Shown: positions 1 to 8,861, counted from the stretch's first letter. The stretch is DNA of 64,000 bases from Biomaibacter acetigenes (GCF_003691585.1 NZ_CP033169.1:2108001-2172000); one strand, 5' to 3'. Program-made: numbers and translations. Notes: generated by a model from the letters alone, not told the origin.

Positions 1-145
1 CCTGGGCGGGAGTTACTCCTGTAGCTCTTGCTATATGCTGGGAAGATACGGTGTTAATTCCCTTTTCATCAGCCTCTTTTAAATACCGTGAATACAGTGA
101 TAACCTGCCTATAGTAGCATCGGGTATCTTGAACTTCTTAAACAT
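1..145 (-). CDS. rex: Redox-sensing repressor Rex, N-terminal part (runs off window)
   Basis: Only the first 48 codons are present; the gene continues beyond base 1. The translation begins MFKKFKIPDATIGRLSLYSR and continues with SSQHIARATGVTPAQ. This matches the winged-helix DNA-binding domain of Rex, whose family pattern is IPxATIxRLPLYxRYL followed by an ATGVxPAQ helix. The ATG at 145-143 is preceded by an AAGGGAG ribosome binding site near 155-161, which fixes the start. Rex proteins sense NADH/NAD+ through a C-terminal Rossmann domain that is not visible here and repress fermentation and respiration genes. The gene lies downstream of the ABC importer in the same orientation, with a gap of about 110 bp, so it may have its own promoter. 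Confidence 0.85.
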   Translation of the reverse strand, partial: MFKKFKIPDATIGRLSLYSRYLKEADEKGINTVSSQHIARATGVTPAQ

Positions 146-256
146 GTAAATTAATCACTCCCTTAATTTGATTTTAGCATAGTACCGGCTTTTTTACAAT
201 AGAATCAAGAGAAAAAAATCACAAAGTTGTAATATTATTTTAGGATTGTTAATATT

Positions 257-1006
257 TTAACATATCCTTATTTCGCAATATTTCCATCTACAGATAACTT
301 TTTCCACAAAATCCGTAAGCAAAAACAGCAAGAGTCCAATTAGGCTCATTCCCAGAATCCCGGAAAAAAGTTCATTGTAGTCCGCCCGGGTCCATGCATC
401 CATTATGAAATATCCTATTCCACGGGTGGTGGCGAAGGTTTCTGTGAAAAACAACACCGAAAGGGCTGTCCCAAGACTTATCCTCAATGAGGTAAAGATT
501 TCAGGCATGCATGCCGGAACCACCACATGTCTGTAAATGTCGGTTTTGCTGGCACCCAGACTTTTTATGGAATCCAGGCTCTGATACGGGATATTTTTTG
601 AAGCATCCCTTGCGGTAACAACCATATGAAAAAATACAATTATGGATATAAGCAGTATGCGCGGCAAATCCCCTAATCCCAGCAACATAAGCAGCACCGG
701 CAAAAATACAATTTTAGGAATCGGATAAAGGAGCAGTATTACAAAAGAAAAGAAATTATCCACCTTTTGCTCCCGGCCAAGCACCAACCCCATAGGAACT
801 CCAACGCAAAAGGCCAGTATTAAACTGGCAAGGATCCGGTACAGGCTTACTGCCATATGTATTAACATGCCATCTTTCAAGAGATCCGTAAATGTTAAAA
901 TTGTGGTATAGGGTGAAGGTATAACCGGCCCGGCTGTTATAGACAGCCCCTGCCAGATTGCCGCTATGAAAATAGCTGCAAAAATATAATGTTTTATTTT
1001 AATCAT
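257..1006 (-). CDS. ABC transporter permease, NitT/TauT (SsuC/ThiX-like) family
   Basis: This 249-residue polytopic membrane protein has about six hydrophobic segments. The cytoplasmic loop reads SIKSLGASKTDIYRHVVVPA, which is the EAA motif (xxxGAs...xxVxxP) that docks on the ATPase. Length and motif fit the BPD_transp_1 permeases of the nitrate/sulfonate/taurine/thiamine-precursor group. Its ATG (1006-1004) overlaps the ATPase stop (1005-1003) as ATGA, so the two are translationally coupled. It is the last gene of apbE-SBP-ATPase-permease. The substrate cannot be read from the sequence; the neighbourhood suggests a flavin, a thiamine pyrimidine or another cofactor precursor, which is inference. 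Confidence 0.88.
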   Translation of the reverse strand: MIKIKHYIFAAIFIAAIWQGLSITAGPVIPSPYTTILTFTDLLKDGMLIHMAVSLYRILASLILAFCVGVPMGLVLGREQKVDNFFSFVILLLYPIPKIVFLPVLLMLLGLGDLPRILLISIIVFFHMVVTARDASKNIPYQSLDSIKSLGASKTDIYRHVVVPACMPEIFTSLRISLGTALSVLFFTETFATTRGIGYFIMDAWTRADYNELFSGILGMSLIGLLLFLLTDFVEKVICRWKYCEIRIC

Positions 1007-1743
1007 TTGACATACCTCGACATTTTATTCCTTACGAGATTTACTGTTTTATAATGCCTAACGCTCTGCCTGAGTCCCCATCCTTCATTGGATATGATAT
1101 CCATTATTTTGCCCGGAGATGGTGAAAGTATTATAATTTTTTGCCCTAGAAAAACAGCTTCTTCGATGCTATGTGTTACCAGAAGTATTGTCATGGGGTT
1201 TTGCCGCCACAGATCTAAAAGCTCGTGCTGCATGTTTTCCCGGTTGAATGCGTCCAGAGATGAAAAGGGTTCGTCCATCAAGAGTAAGGATGGCGAAAGT
1301 GCCAGGGCCCTCCCTATGGCAACTCTCTGTTTTTGTCCGCCGGATAACTGTCCGGGATAGTGGTGGGCGAAAGGCTTAAGCGACAACTTGTCAAGAATAT
1401 CTCCTACAATCACTCTTAATTTATCAGGATTTTCTTTTCGTATAATCAAACCCAGGGCTATGTTTTGCTCAACTGTTTTCCAGGGAAAAAGTCCAAAATC
1501 CTGTAATATCACCGCCGTATCCCTGGAGGGCCCCTCAACCTTTTTCCCTTTTATTGAAACACTGCCTTCCGTCGGTTTCAGGAGGCCGGCAATGGTATAG
1601 ATGAGGGTGGTTTTTCCACTGCCCGATGGACCGACCATGGTATATATTTTATGGTCCTCAAGAGTTAGATTAATATTCTCCAGGGCTTTTACCCTTGCAT
1701 TTTTAGTAGAGTAGACAACGGATACATTTTCAATTTTAACCAT
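1003..1743 (-). CDS. ABC transporter ATP-binding protein, NitT/TauT family
   Basis: The protein has 246 residues and a complete nucleotide-binding domain. It contains Walker A GPSGSGKTT (about residue 39), a Q-loop in ILQDFGLFPWKTVEQN, signature LSGGQKQRVAIGRAL, Walker B LLLMDEPFSSLD and H-loop LLVTHSIEEAV. The family (SsuB/TauB/ThiZ) energises import together with a BPD_transp_1 permease and an NMT1/THI5-like binding protein, which are exactly its two neighbours. The start overlaps the end of the binding-protein gene by 8 bp. No missing catalytic residue is seen. Confidence 0.92.
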   Translation of the reverse strand: MVKIENVSVVYSTKNARVKALENINLTLEDHKIYTMVGPSGSGKTTLIYTIAGLLKPTEGSVSIKGKKVEGPSRDTAVILQDFGLFPWKTVEQNIALGLIIRKENPDKLRVIVGDILDKLSLKPFAHHYPGQLSGGQKQRVAIGRALALSPSLLLMDEPFSSLDAFNRENMQHELLDLWRQNPMTILLVTHSIEEAVFLGQKIIILSPSPGKIMDIISNEGWGLRQSVRHYKTVNLVRNKMSRYVK

Positions 1744-2728
1744 TTCTTTCTGTTCCCTTAAGATTACAATTATTTTTTATGAAGGTATCATCCACCAGAT
1801 CTTCATATGTCAGCTGCTTCTTCAACATTTCTTTTGCTTTCATCCAATCCAGAACTTGTTTTATATCACTATCCGTTGGGACCGAAAGCCCTGTATAATG
1901 AGGAAACTCGAAGGTTCCAGCCACCTCTTCCGGAAAGTGGGCGGTGGCAAGAACATCCCTGAAATTTTCGGGATTGGCATTGATATCGGAAGTTACCTTT
2001 TCATATGCTTTATATACTTTTTTTATTGAATCCTCTTTGTTATTTATAGCCTTTACAGTAAATAGCATTATGCCGGGGGCCAGGGCCGTATCTTTGGTAG
2101 AAAGCAACACCCTTGCTCCGGATTTTACCGCAAGGGTTGATAAGGGCTCCGGCAGGCACGCCGCATCCACCTTGCCGGATTTGAGCATTTCAAGCCTTAC
2201 AGGCATCTGGGCTACCACAACCTTTTCTATTTCGCCGTCGGAAAAACCCTTTTGGGAAAGCATTCTATCTACCACATATTCTATTATGGTGTTTTTAGAC
2301 AGAGCCACTTTTTTGCCTTTAAGCCCACTTACATCCGTTATGCCTGAATTCGGTGCAGCCAGGATATCATATTTCCCATTGGTTATGGATGTGATTTTTA
2401 CATCCAGCCCATTTTGAACAGCAAAGGCTGCCGCCAGGATATCCCCCACCTCACCATCTATGGCTCCCCCCTGCAGAGCTGCGTCCCTTTCCACAGGATT
2501 TTTAAAGGAGACCAGTTCTACCTTTACTCCCTCTTTGTTAAAGTATCCTTTAACATCAGCGGCTATAAAAGGAACAGAATCCACGTCCGGCAGTATGCCG
2601 ATTTTTACAACTTCGGAACCAGAGGCAGGCTGCGGTGCAGCATTTTTTTCCGTTACGTTTGTAGCATTAGTACACCCACTCAACCCAAAAAGTAAAAAGA
2701 TAAGCAACAGGACAAACAATTTCTTCAT
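1736..2728 (-). CDS. ABC transporter substrate-binding lipoprotein, NMT1/THI5-like
   Basis: This is a 330-residue secreted lipoprotein. A hydrophobic signal ends in the lipobox LSGC at about residues 16-19, followed by a low-complexity linker. The mature part starts VVKIGILPDVDSVPFIAADV, continues with GYFNKEGVKVELVSF, and has a downstream GLKGKKVALSKN segment. This is the two-lobe periplasmic-binding fold of the NMT1/THI5/SsuA group, whose members bind thiamine pyrimidines, sulfonates, taurine or, in some lineages, riboflavin. It is cotranscribed with its ATPase and permease and lies 61 bp downstream of apbE. The ligand is unknown; a flavin or flavin precursor is attractive because of apbE and the NADH dehydrogenase next door, but this is inference. 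Confidence 0.87.
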   Translation of the reverse strand: MKKLFVLLLIFLLFGLSGCTNATNVTEKNAAPQPASGSEVVKIGILPDVDSVPFIAADVKGYFNKEGVKVELVSFKNPVERDAALQGGAIDGEVGDILAAAFAVQNGLDVKITSITNGKYDILAAPNSGITDVSGLKGKKVALSKNTIIEYVVDRMLSQKGFSDGEIEKVVVAQMPVRLEMLKSGKVDAACLPEPLSTLAVKSGARVLLSTKDTALAPGIMLFTVKAINNKEDSIKKVYKAYEKVTSDINANPENFRDVLATAHFPEEVAGTFEFPHYTGLSVPTDSDIKQVLDWMKAKEMLKKQLTYEDLVDDTFIKNNCNLKGTERNG

Positions 2729-2789
2729 TTTCCCCTATCTCCTTTCAAATTAGTTTTTCTTTAAATAAATAGTGTTTGATTTTGATATT

Positions 2790-3836
2790 TTAATCCGGTA
2801 GTTTTTCCAGCCTAAACTGGCTGTTTATTATTTTAAAATTATATTTTTCTATTCCGGAACTTGTATATACTTTGCGGTCTTTTGTTACAAATACCGCCTC
2901 TATGTGCGGCACCTTTTCCACATATTTCATGCCGTCTTTTAATCCCAGGGCAAAAACCGTTGTAGAAAGGCCGTCGGCATCTATGGAGCTGTCAGATATG
3001 ATCGTGACGCTTACCAGGCCATTGTCTACGGGATAGCCTGTAGATGTATCCAGAATATGGTGATACCTTTTTCCATCTTTTATAAAGTATCTTTCATATA
3101 CTCCAGATGTAACAAGTGTCTTATCTGCCACATCTACCGTGGCAAAAGTATTTCCCCTGGGTTCAAAGGGGTCCTGGATTCCTATTTTCCATGGGGAACC
3201 GTTTGGTTTTTTGCCAAGGACATATATATTCCCACCCAGGTCGGCGGCGGCGCTTTTTATACCATTCGCTTTTAGTATCCTGACCACTTCGTCGGCGGCA
3301 TAACCCTTGGCAATAGCCCCTAAATCAATGGCCATGCCGGGTTCCTTTAGCATGACGCTGTTTTCATTTTCATTTAGGACCACATTTTTATAGTTTATAT
3401 GTCCCAGGGCATTTTTAATTTCCGCTCGGGAGGGCACCCGGGCTTTATCTGTGCCTATACCCCACAATTTAACCAGAGGGCCTATGGTTATATCAAACCT
3501 GCCATGGGAACTTTGAGAATAATAAAGGCCTTTTTTTATGACATAAAAGGTATCGGGGCTCACCTTTTGAAAATCTTTACCCGCTTTTTTGTTTATATCT
3601 ATAACTTCGCTGTCGTCGCCGCTGGCAGTCATCTTTTTTTGAATATCATTTATCCTGTCATAAGCCTGATCAATGGCATTTGAAGCATTATCACCGTAGG
3701 CAGTTATCTGGATTAAAGTATCCAGCAAAAAATTCGTTTTCGTAACGGGATTTTCCGCTTTGGTTCTTCCGCAGGATGTAAGAAGCACTGCCACCAGGAT
3801 TATTACGAAAATTTTTAGAGATGTCTTTGTTGTCAA
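2790..3836 (-). CDS. apbE: FAD:protein FMN transferase, ApbE lipoprotein
   Basis: This 348-residue ApbE has an N-terminal signal with lipobox LTSC (about residues 19-22), so it is anchored outside the membrane. Family landmarks are all present: FLLDTLIQITAYGD near the start, DLGAIAKGYAADEVV, DLGGNIYVLG, and HHILDTSTGYPV near residue 260. ApbE enzymes split FAD and attach FMN through a phosphodiester to Thr or Ser in secreted flavoproteins, using Mg2+. The gene is first in the operon apbE-SBP-ATPase-permease and is divergent from the NADH dehydrogenase across a 416-bp spacer, which suggests a joint electron-transfer role. No target protein with the usual FMN-attachment motif is encoded in this window. 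The start is ATG at 3836. Confidence 0.93.
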   Translation of the reverse strand: MTTKTSLKIFVIILVAVLLTSCGRTKAENPVTKTNFLLDTLIQITAYGDNASNAIDQAYDRINDIQKKMTASGDDSEVIDINKKAGKDFQKVSPDTFYVIKKGLYYSQSSHGRFDITIGPLVKLWGIGTDKARVPSRAEIKNALGHINYKNVVLNENENSVMLKEPGMAIDLGAIAKGYAADEVVRILKANGIKSAAADLGGNIYVLGKKPNGSPWKIGIQDPFEPRGNTFATVDVADKTLVTSGVYERYFIKDGKRYHHILDTSTGYPVDNGLVSVTIISDSSIDADGLSTTVFALGLKDGMKYVEKVPHIEAVFVTKDRKVYTSSGIEKYNFKIINSQFRLEKLPD

Positions 3837-4252
3837 TTATAACGGCGCACGCATGAAATGGCTCTACGCTGTCGCCTTTCCTCCCTTTATGTCGGTGTTT
3901 TAATATATTGGTTGTTTTAAAGAATACTTAACATAATTCTCCATAAATTTTCAAATTCCTGCACACATATAACATGTAAATTTTTTTATACAGAATGTTT
4001 TTTTATGCAAACACATGTCAAATAAAATAATAATTTTATATTTATAAAGAAGGAAAAAACATTTTTTCATAGAATATATATAAAATAAATACAAAATACA
4101 TTGTATCACAAATGTATTAAAAAATGAACATGTTGTTTCTTTACAATTTTGTCGAAGCAGTGTATACTATAATTGAATCAGTAATGATTATTATTTTATC
4201 TTAGCTTGTGATGGTTACTACAAATAATAATAAAAATTGAGGGGGAAGGGCA
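3837..4252. other. Divergent intergenic region apbE / NADH dehydrogenase
   Basis: This 416-bp, very AT-rich spacer carries the promoters of both divergent units. I looked for FMN, TPP and other riboswitch cores and for a Rex-like TTGTGA palindrome and saw none. Apart from the promoter-like elements at 4140-4168 there is no gene-like reading frame and no strong hairpin. Confidence 0.6.
4140..4168 (+). promoter_or_regulatory. Putative sigma-A promoter of the NADH dehydrogenase gene
   Basis: TTTACA at 4140-4145 and TATACT at 4163-4168 are separated by 17 bp and lie about 85 bp upstream of the ATG at 4253. A GAGGGGGAAGG ribosome binding site lies just before the ATG. Confidence 0.55.
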
Positions 4253-5977
4253 ATGGATGAAAAAAAGAAAATTGTTGTTCTGGGAGGTGGATTTGGGGGT
4301 CTTACCGCTGCTCAAGCACTGGATAGATTCTTAAGGCGAAATAAGAATGTGGAGATAACACTGATAAATAAGAGCCCAAATCAAATTTACCTTACCGAGT
4401 TGCACGAAGTAGCGGGAAATCGTATCCCGCCGGAAGGCGTGGAGTATTCTCTCGAAACCGCCCTTGAAGAAACCAGAATTAAACTTGTTGTCGATGAAAT
4501 TCAAAAAGCCGATTTAAAAGAAAGAAAACTTTACGGTATCGATGGTGTATATTCCTTCGACTACCTGGTTCTGGCCTGCGGTAGCGAACCCACTTTTTTT
4601 GGCATCCCGGGAATGAAAGAGAACGCATTCACATTATGGTCCCATGAAGATGCCCTGAGAATAAGGGAACAGATCATAAAAATGTTCAAAGCCGCCAGCA
4701 CGGAACCTGATGAAGAAAAGAGGCGCGAGTACCTCACCTTTGTAGTGGGCGGCGGCGGATTTACGGGCATTGAAATGGTGGGCGAGTTGGTGGAGTGGAT
4801 TGAAGACCTCTGCCTTGATTACAACATAAAACGTCACGAGGTTTCACTCATGGTCATAGAAGCGCTGCCCAAAATCCTGCCCAATCTTTCCGACAGTTTA
4901 ATTGAAAAAGCCACCAATTATCTGAAGAGAAAGGGCGTCCGTATCCTTACCAACTCTCCTATTACCAATGTATCTGCGGATTCCTTGACTCTCAAGTCGG
5001 GTGAAGTCATCAAAACCCGCACCCTCATCTGGACCGGTGGAGTTCAGGCCAATAGTTTTGTGGCATCAATGGGGCTTAAGACTTCTGGCCGTGGTAGAGT
5101 TACGGTAAATGAGTACATGGAGACCAGTGAACCGGGAATATATGCCATAGGAGATAACTGTTGCTTTATCGGAGAGGATGGCAAACCCATGCCGGCACTG
5201 GTAGAATCGGCAATGCAGTCAGCCCACTGTGCGGCACACAACATCGCCGCTGAAATAAACAATAAACCCAAAAAAGCGCTCAAATTACATCTACACGGAA
5301 ACATGGTTTCTATAGGTGCGGAGTACTGTGTGGCCGATGTCATGGGATTTAAACTTACTGGTTTTCTTGCTACAGCTATAAAACACCTGGCTGATATGCA
5401 TTACTTATTCGGCATCAGCGGCATAGGATTCATAATGGATTATATAGATCACCAGTTCTTCCGCAAGACCCGCAACAAACCTACGGTTATTAAACATATT
5501 GGCGTCAGCACCAGTACTGCCTGGCTGGCATTGCTCAGGATATACCTGGGTTATAGGTGGCTTATGTCAGGTCTGGAGAAAGTGAACACAGGCTGGCTTT
5601 CAGCAGGTAACAAACTGGTGGCCGGAGCCTCTACAGCTCCTATTGGCCCCAATACGCCTGAATGGTATGTGAACTTCATGGAAAAAGTGGTATTCCCCCA
5701 TGCGCTGCTGTTCCAGACCATGATCACTCTTGGAGAACTTGCCATAGGTATTTGTCTAATACTGGGCCTCTTCACCGTACTGGCAGCTCTGGGCTCCATA
5801 TTCATGAATATCAACTTTATGATTTCCGGTTCCGGGGACATGTGGTTCCTGGTGGTTTCCGTAGTAATGCTGGCTGGTGCCGGACGGTCTTTTGGCCTTG
5901 ACTACTACGTGATTCCCTATATCTCTAGAGTGGTCAAAAGGTTCCTGCGCCGCGGAGAAATAAAACTGATAATGTAA
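4253..5977 (+). CDS. NADH dehydrogenase (NDH-2 type) with C-terminal DoxX-like membrane domain
   Basis: This is a 574-residue flavoprotein. Residues 1 to about 340 are a two-dinucleotide-fold NDH-2: FAD motif VVLGGGFGGLTAA at residues 8-20, NAD motif VVGGGGFTGIEMVGE near 164, and the second FAD motif YAIGDNC near 297. Residues about 420-560 form at least four membrane spans of DoxX/TQO-small-subunit type. These include WLALLRIYLGYRWLMSGLEK and later LGELAIGICLILGLF. Ordinary NDH-2 proteins are about 400 residues and peripheral, so this one is a fusion that is embedded in the membrane. It should oxidise NADH and pass electrons to a quinone or a membrane acceptor. Some extracellular-electron-transfer NDH-2 enzymes, such as the Listeria Ndh2, also carry extra membrane helices. 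The gene is monocistronic, with a terminator directly after it. Confidence 0.88.
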   Translation: MDEKKKIVVLGGGFGGLTAAQALDRFLRRNKNVEITLINKSPNQIYLTELHEVAGNRIPPEGVEYSLETALEETRIKLVVDEIQKADLKERKLYGIDGVYSFDYLVLACGSEPTFFGIPGMKENAFTLWSHEDALRIREQIIKMFKAASTEPDEEKRREYLTFVVGGGGFTGIEMVGELVEWIEDLCLDYNIKRHEVSLMVIEALPKILPNLSDSLIEKATNYLKRKGVRILTNSPITNVSADSLTLKSGEVIKTRTLIWTGGVQANSFVASMGLKTSGRGRVTVNEYMETSEPGIYAIGDNCCFIGEDGKPMPALVESAMQSAHCAAHNIAAEINNKPKKALKLHLHGNMVSIGAEYCVADVMGFKLTGFLATAIKHLADMHYLFGISGIGFIMDYIDHQFFRKTRNKPTVIKHIGVSTSTAWLALLRIYLGYRWLMSGLEKVNTGWLSAGNKLVAGASTAPIGPNTPEWYVNFMEKVVFPHALLFQTMITLGELAIGICLILGLFTVLAALGSIFMNINFMISGSGDMWFLVVSVVMLAGAGRSFGLDYYVIPYISRVVKRFLRRGEIKLIM

Positions 5978-5983
5978 AAGAAA

Positions 5984-6018
5984 AGAGGGTAAGATATAAA
6001 TCTTGCCCTCTCTTTTTA
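5984..6018 (+). terminator. Rho-independent terminator after the NADH dehydrogenase
   Basis: An 11-12 bp stem (gagggtaagat at 5985-5995 pairing with 6000-6010, one G-U) is followed by TCTTTTTATC. Read on the minus strand the stem is followed by TTTTCTTTT, so it probably also terminates the rocB-side transcript. Confidence 0.85.
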
Positions 6019-6024
6019 TCTCTA

Positions 6025-6082
6025 GTAGCCCACCCTTAGTGTTGTAAACACTTTCAGTTGTTCAACACCAAGGGTGGGCTAC
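6025..6082. repeat. 20-bp inverted repeat with 18-bp loop
   Basis: GTAGCCCACCCTTAGTGTTG at 6025-6044 is matched, with one mismatch, by the reverse complement of 6063-6082. The arms are longer and more GC-rich than the adjacent terminator and no T-run follows on either strand. It sits between the two convergent genes. It could be a mobile-element footprint or an extra RNA-end stabiliser; I do not recognise it. Confidence 0.7.
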
Positions 6083-6100
6083 CTATTATGTGTTATCAAT

Positions 6101-7744
6101 TCAACCCAATAGCCTTTCTATGGTTTTTTGAAGAATCATGGGCATGGCATCGAGCGAATAAGATTGGCTTATTCTTTCGGTCAATTTATGGGCATCTTTG
6201 CCGTACGGGCCTATATTTAATACAGGCATGCTTATTTGTTGTATTGCCTCTACCGGCAGTGAGTATTTTTTCGGCCAGGCTGGCATGTTATTTACCAGTT
6301 TCCTGATGCTCTCTTCGTTTTTCGATATGCTGCAGTAGCTAAGGTCTGATATATATGGGTAAAACTTTTTGACAACTATTTTGTATTCATATTTCTCCCT
6401 GACTTCTTTCACGGCTTGTTCTACTGCATCTAGCAATTTTGCTTCTCTTTGATTTGCCCCTTCCACAAAAATGTGAGGATAGAAAGGCGGGGCAAAGTAG
6501 ATTATGATTAGCGGATTTTTGTCCGAATAATGCTTATGTACTTCCTGCACTATTCTCAGGGAAAATTCTCTGTCATCCGCACCCATCTTTAGTAATTCAT
6601 CAGTTAGTGTTTTGAGTTTGTTATCAATTTCCTTTCCTATTTCACCTTTAACATTTTTGTACAGTTCTTCGAAGGACAAAACCCTTGTCCGCCAGGGAAG
6701 TCTTTTATATGGGGTGCCGCTCAGCTCGCAATATTTCCTGTAATTTTCATTGAGCATTCTTATGGTATTTTCAAAGGCCATGATAGCTTTTTGTTTAAGT
6801 TTCTCCAGGACCTCATCCGGCTGGCTTATGTGTGTGGCAAAATTAAAATACAGGTTTACAGCATTCACCGTTTGCACCGAATATTCCGTCTTCAGGTCCC
6901 TCTGGTGGAGGCTTATGGGAGGAAGGGTGGCCTCACCACCGGCTACATCACATAGGTCGTAGTTTAAATCTACCTCTTTCATTAACTCCGATGCCAGCAA
7001 ATTCGCATCAAGGCCGCTGAAGGCTTCCCCTACATGGGTTTCCTTTCCGTATACATAAAAACAGGGTAGAAGTTTACCCACAGTCCCAATATACACATAT
7101 TTATTTTCATCTCCGGTATACTGGCCTGTCATGTAATCAGTATCTATTGCTGCTATAAATTCCCATCCCTTTTCCTTTGAAAGTTCTGCCAGATCCTGAA
7201 CAGCAGAGAGCATTCCTGCCGAATTTCCCTCTTCATCCGGCACTCCGATAAAGACAAGATTTCCCTGAAGTTTTTCAAGCTGTTCCGAAAACTCTTCTAT
7301 CATCACCATCTGAGAAGCTACCCCTGTCTTCATATCAAAAATTCCCCTGCCAAATATCCAGTTATCGGACTTCAGGTCATTTGTGATTTCTTCATCAAAA
7401 CTTTTTTTGCTCAACATCTGCTTTAATATTTCAGGTTCCGTGGCATATTCCTTGAGGTCCCCATAATCATCCGTACCAACTGTATCTATGTGGCCGAGAA
7501 GTAATACTGTATTGACAGAAGCTTTTTTACCCTCCAGGAAGGCCATAACATATTTTCTATTCAAAGAATCATTTTTAAGGTCCTTAAGCTGAAGATTCCT
7601 GGAATTTTGTATAAAATAATCCACTTTTTTTAGATAGTCATATATATATTCAACTGCTTTTATTTCTCCACGGGTTCCAACCACACTGGCAATTCTGGTT
7701 AACTCCAGCGATAGCCTTTTTATTTTTTCACCCATATCCGGCAT
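6101..7744 (-). CDS. rocB: RocB-like M20-family peptidase/deacylase
   Basis: This 547-residue protein is of RocB type, an M20-fold metallohydrolase found with arginine and ornithine utilisation genes. Metal-ligand motifs are visible: LLGHIDTVGTDD near residue 80 (HxD), GVPDEEGNSAGML near 165 (the catalytic Glu pair), and a C-terminal metal-binding region. The length fits RocB, which is longer than ordinary M20 peptidases at about 400 residues. The true substrate of RocB is not firmly known; a role in the arginine/ornithine pathway is taken from its neighbours. It is the second gene of an operon with ornithine racemase (28-bp gap). It should be driven by the sigma-54-type promoter at 8862-8878 and the RocR-like activator. 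Confidence 0.85.
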   Translation of the reverse strand: MPDMGEKIKRLSLELTRIASVVGTRGEIKAVEYIYDYLKKVDYFIQNSRNLQLKDLKNDSLNRKYVMAFLEGKKASVNTVLLLGHIDTVGTDDYGDLKEYATEPEILKQMLSKKSFDEEITNDLKSDNWIFGRGIFDMKTGVASQMVMIEEFSEQLEKLQGNLVFIGVPDEEGNSAGMLSAVQDLAELSKEKGWEFIAAIDTDYMTGQYTGDENKYVYIGTVGKLLPCFYVYGKETHVGEAFSGLDANLLASELMKEVDLNYDLCDVAGGEATLPPISLHQRDLKTEYSVQTVNAVNLYFNFATHISQPDEVLEKLKQKAIMAFENTIRMLNENYRKYCELSGTPYKRLPWRTRVLSFEELYKNVKGEIGKEIDNKLKTLTDELLKMGADDREFSLRIVQEVHKHYSDKNPLIIIYFAPPFYPHIFVEGANQREAKLLDAVEQAVKEVREKYEYKIVVKKFYPYISDLSYCSISKNEESIRKLVNNMPAWPKKYSLPVEAIQQISMPVLNIGPYGKDAHKLTERISQSYSLDAMPMILQKTIERLLG

Positions 7745-7772
7745 AACTCTCCTCCTCTTTTAAAAAGTGGAA

Positions 7773-8837
7773 CTATACTATTTTCTTGCCCACATACTCC
7801 GATGTCATAAGGCTCAGCATGGCACCATAGGACATGCGGAATTGGATGATAGAACCCACCTGGATATTCCTGCTATTTGTTACATCCACCAACAGGTGGT
7901 CGCTGCTGCCCCCCAGTATTTCCATAGTTTCATCCACCGGTGTTAAACCCTCGATCCTGCAGTCCTGCTTTCCCAGAGCCACTATGGCCCTTTTCATGGG
8001 GCCTTTGTCCACAAATACCGGAATATTTCCAAAGGCATCCCGACCTATTTCTCCTATAGGACTTGAAGGTTTTACCTTTACTTCAATTACTTCGGTCTTG
8101 AGTACCATAGTATCCTGCAGGGTCCCCGGAACCTTTCGGAAGTTGGTCACATCGGTGCCCAGCAGTATGGCCTCCCCTATCCTGAACTGGTTTATGCCCG
8201 GCGCAAGACCGCCTTTTTCTAAAAGTTTCAGGGTCGCCGTATTGCCCCCTGACAGCGTTTTTACTTTTATACCATACCTTTTTTCTATGTCCCCTGCAAG
8301 ATCTACCAGAACTTTTGTATTTTCGTAACTTGCCAAAATACCTCCGTAACATCCCAGATTGGTGCCAAGGCCTTCAAATTCTACTCCCGGCAGTCCGAGA
8401 ATCTTTCCCACCATATCCAGCACATCCTCCGGCATAACTCCTTCTCTCAGGTCCCCCACATCCACCATTAAAATTACCCTGTGCTTCTTCCCCTGAATCA
8501 CGGATTCCTGTGAAAGCGCCTTAATGACATCTATTTCCGAGTTCAGGCTGCCGTCAGCCCATCGTACAACTTCAGCTACCTCGGAGAGCATGGGAATCCT
8601 TATAAGGTAAATGGGGCAGTTTAAACTATTTTGCCTCATGGAAATAATGTTTTGAATCCTGGAGTCTCCCAATTTTTTTATCCCTGCTTGAAGCATGGCA
8701 TTTACCACCGGCGTCATGGCACAGACCCCTTTTGACACTCCCATGACCTCGATATTATGTTTTGAACAAAAATCCACTAAATACCCGGCATTATGCCGGA
8801 TTTTTTCAATGTAAATTTCCACCAGGGGGTAGTTCAT
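7773..8837 (-). CDS. orr: Ornithine racemase family PLP enzyme (alanine/ornithine racemase)
   Basis: This is a fold-III PLP racemase of about 354 residues from the ATG at 8837. That start has a GGAGGT site at 8845-8850 with 7-nt spacing; an upstream in-frame start lacks one. The N-terminal VEIYIEKIRHNAGYLVDFC and VMGVSKGVCAM contain the PLP lysine in the VxKGVC context typical of clostridial ornithine racemase. Later GGNTATLKLL and the GxNQFRIGEAILLG segment form the phosphate-binding site. In Clostridium sticklandii the homologue interconverts L- and D-ornithine before D-ornithine aminomutase. Here it is cotranscribed with rocB and divergent from a COG2403 protein, all next to a RocR-like regulator, which supports ornithine rather than alanine as substrate. 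Confidence 0.85.
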   Translation of the reverse strand: MNYPLVEIYIEKIRHNAGYLVDFCSKHNIEVMGVSKGVCAMTPVVNAMLQAGIKKLGDSRIQNIISMRQNSLNCPIYLIRIPMLSEVAEVVRWADGSLNSEIDVIKALSQESVIQGKKHRVILMVDVGDLREGVMPEDVLDMVGKILGLPGVEFEGLGTNLGCYGGILASYENTKVLVDLAGDIEKRYGIKVKTLSGGNTATLKLLEKGGLAPGINQFRIGEAILLGTDVTNFRKVPGTLQDTMVLKTEVIEVKVKPSSPIGEIGRDAFGNIPVFVDKGPMKRAIVALGKQDCRIEGLTPVDETMEILGGSSDHLLVDVTNSRNIQVGSIIQFRMSYGAMLSLMTSEYVGKKIV

Positions 8838-8861
8838 GTCACCAACCTCCGATAAATTATT

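Noticed and set aside
3837-4252. FMN or TPP riboswitch, or a Rex operator, in the apbE/NADH dehydrogenase spacer
   Set aside because: None of the conserved cores and no TTGTGA...TCACAA palindrome can be found.
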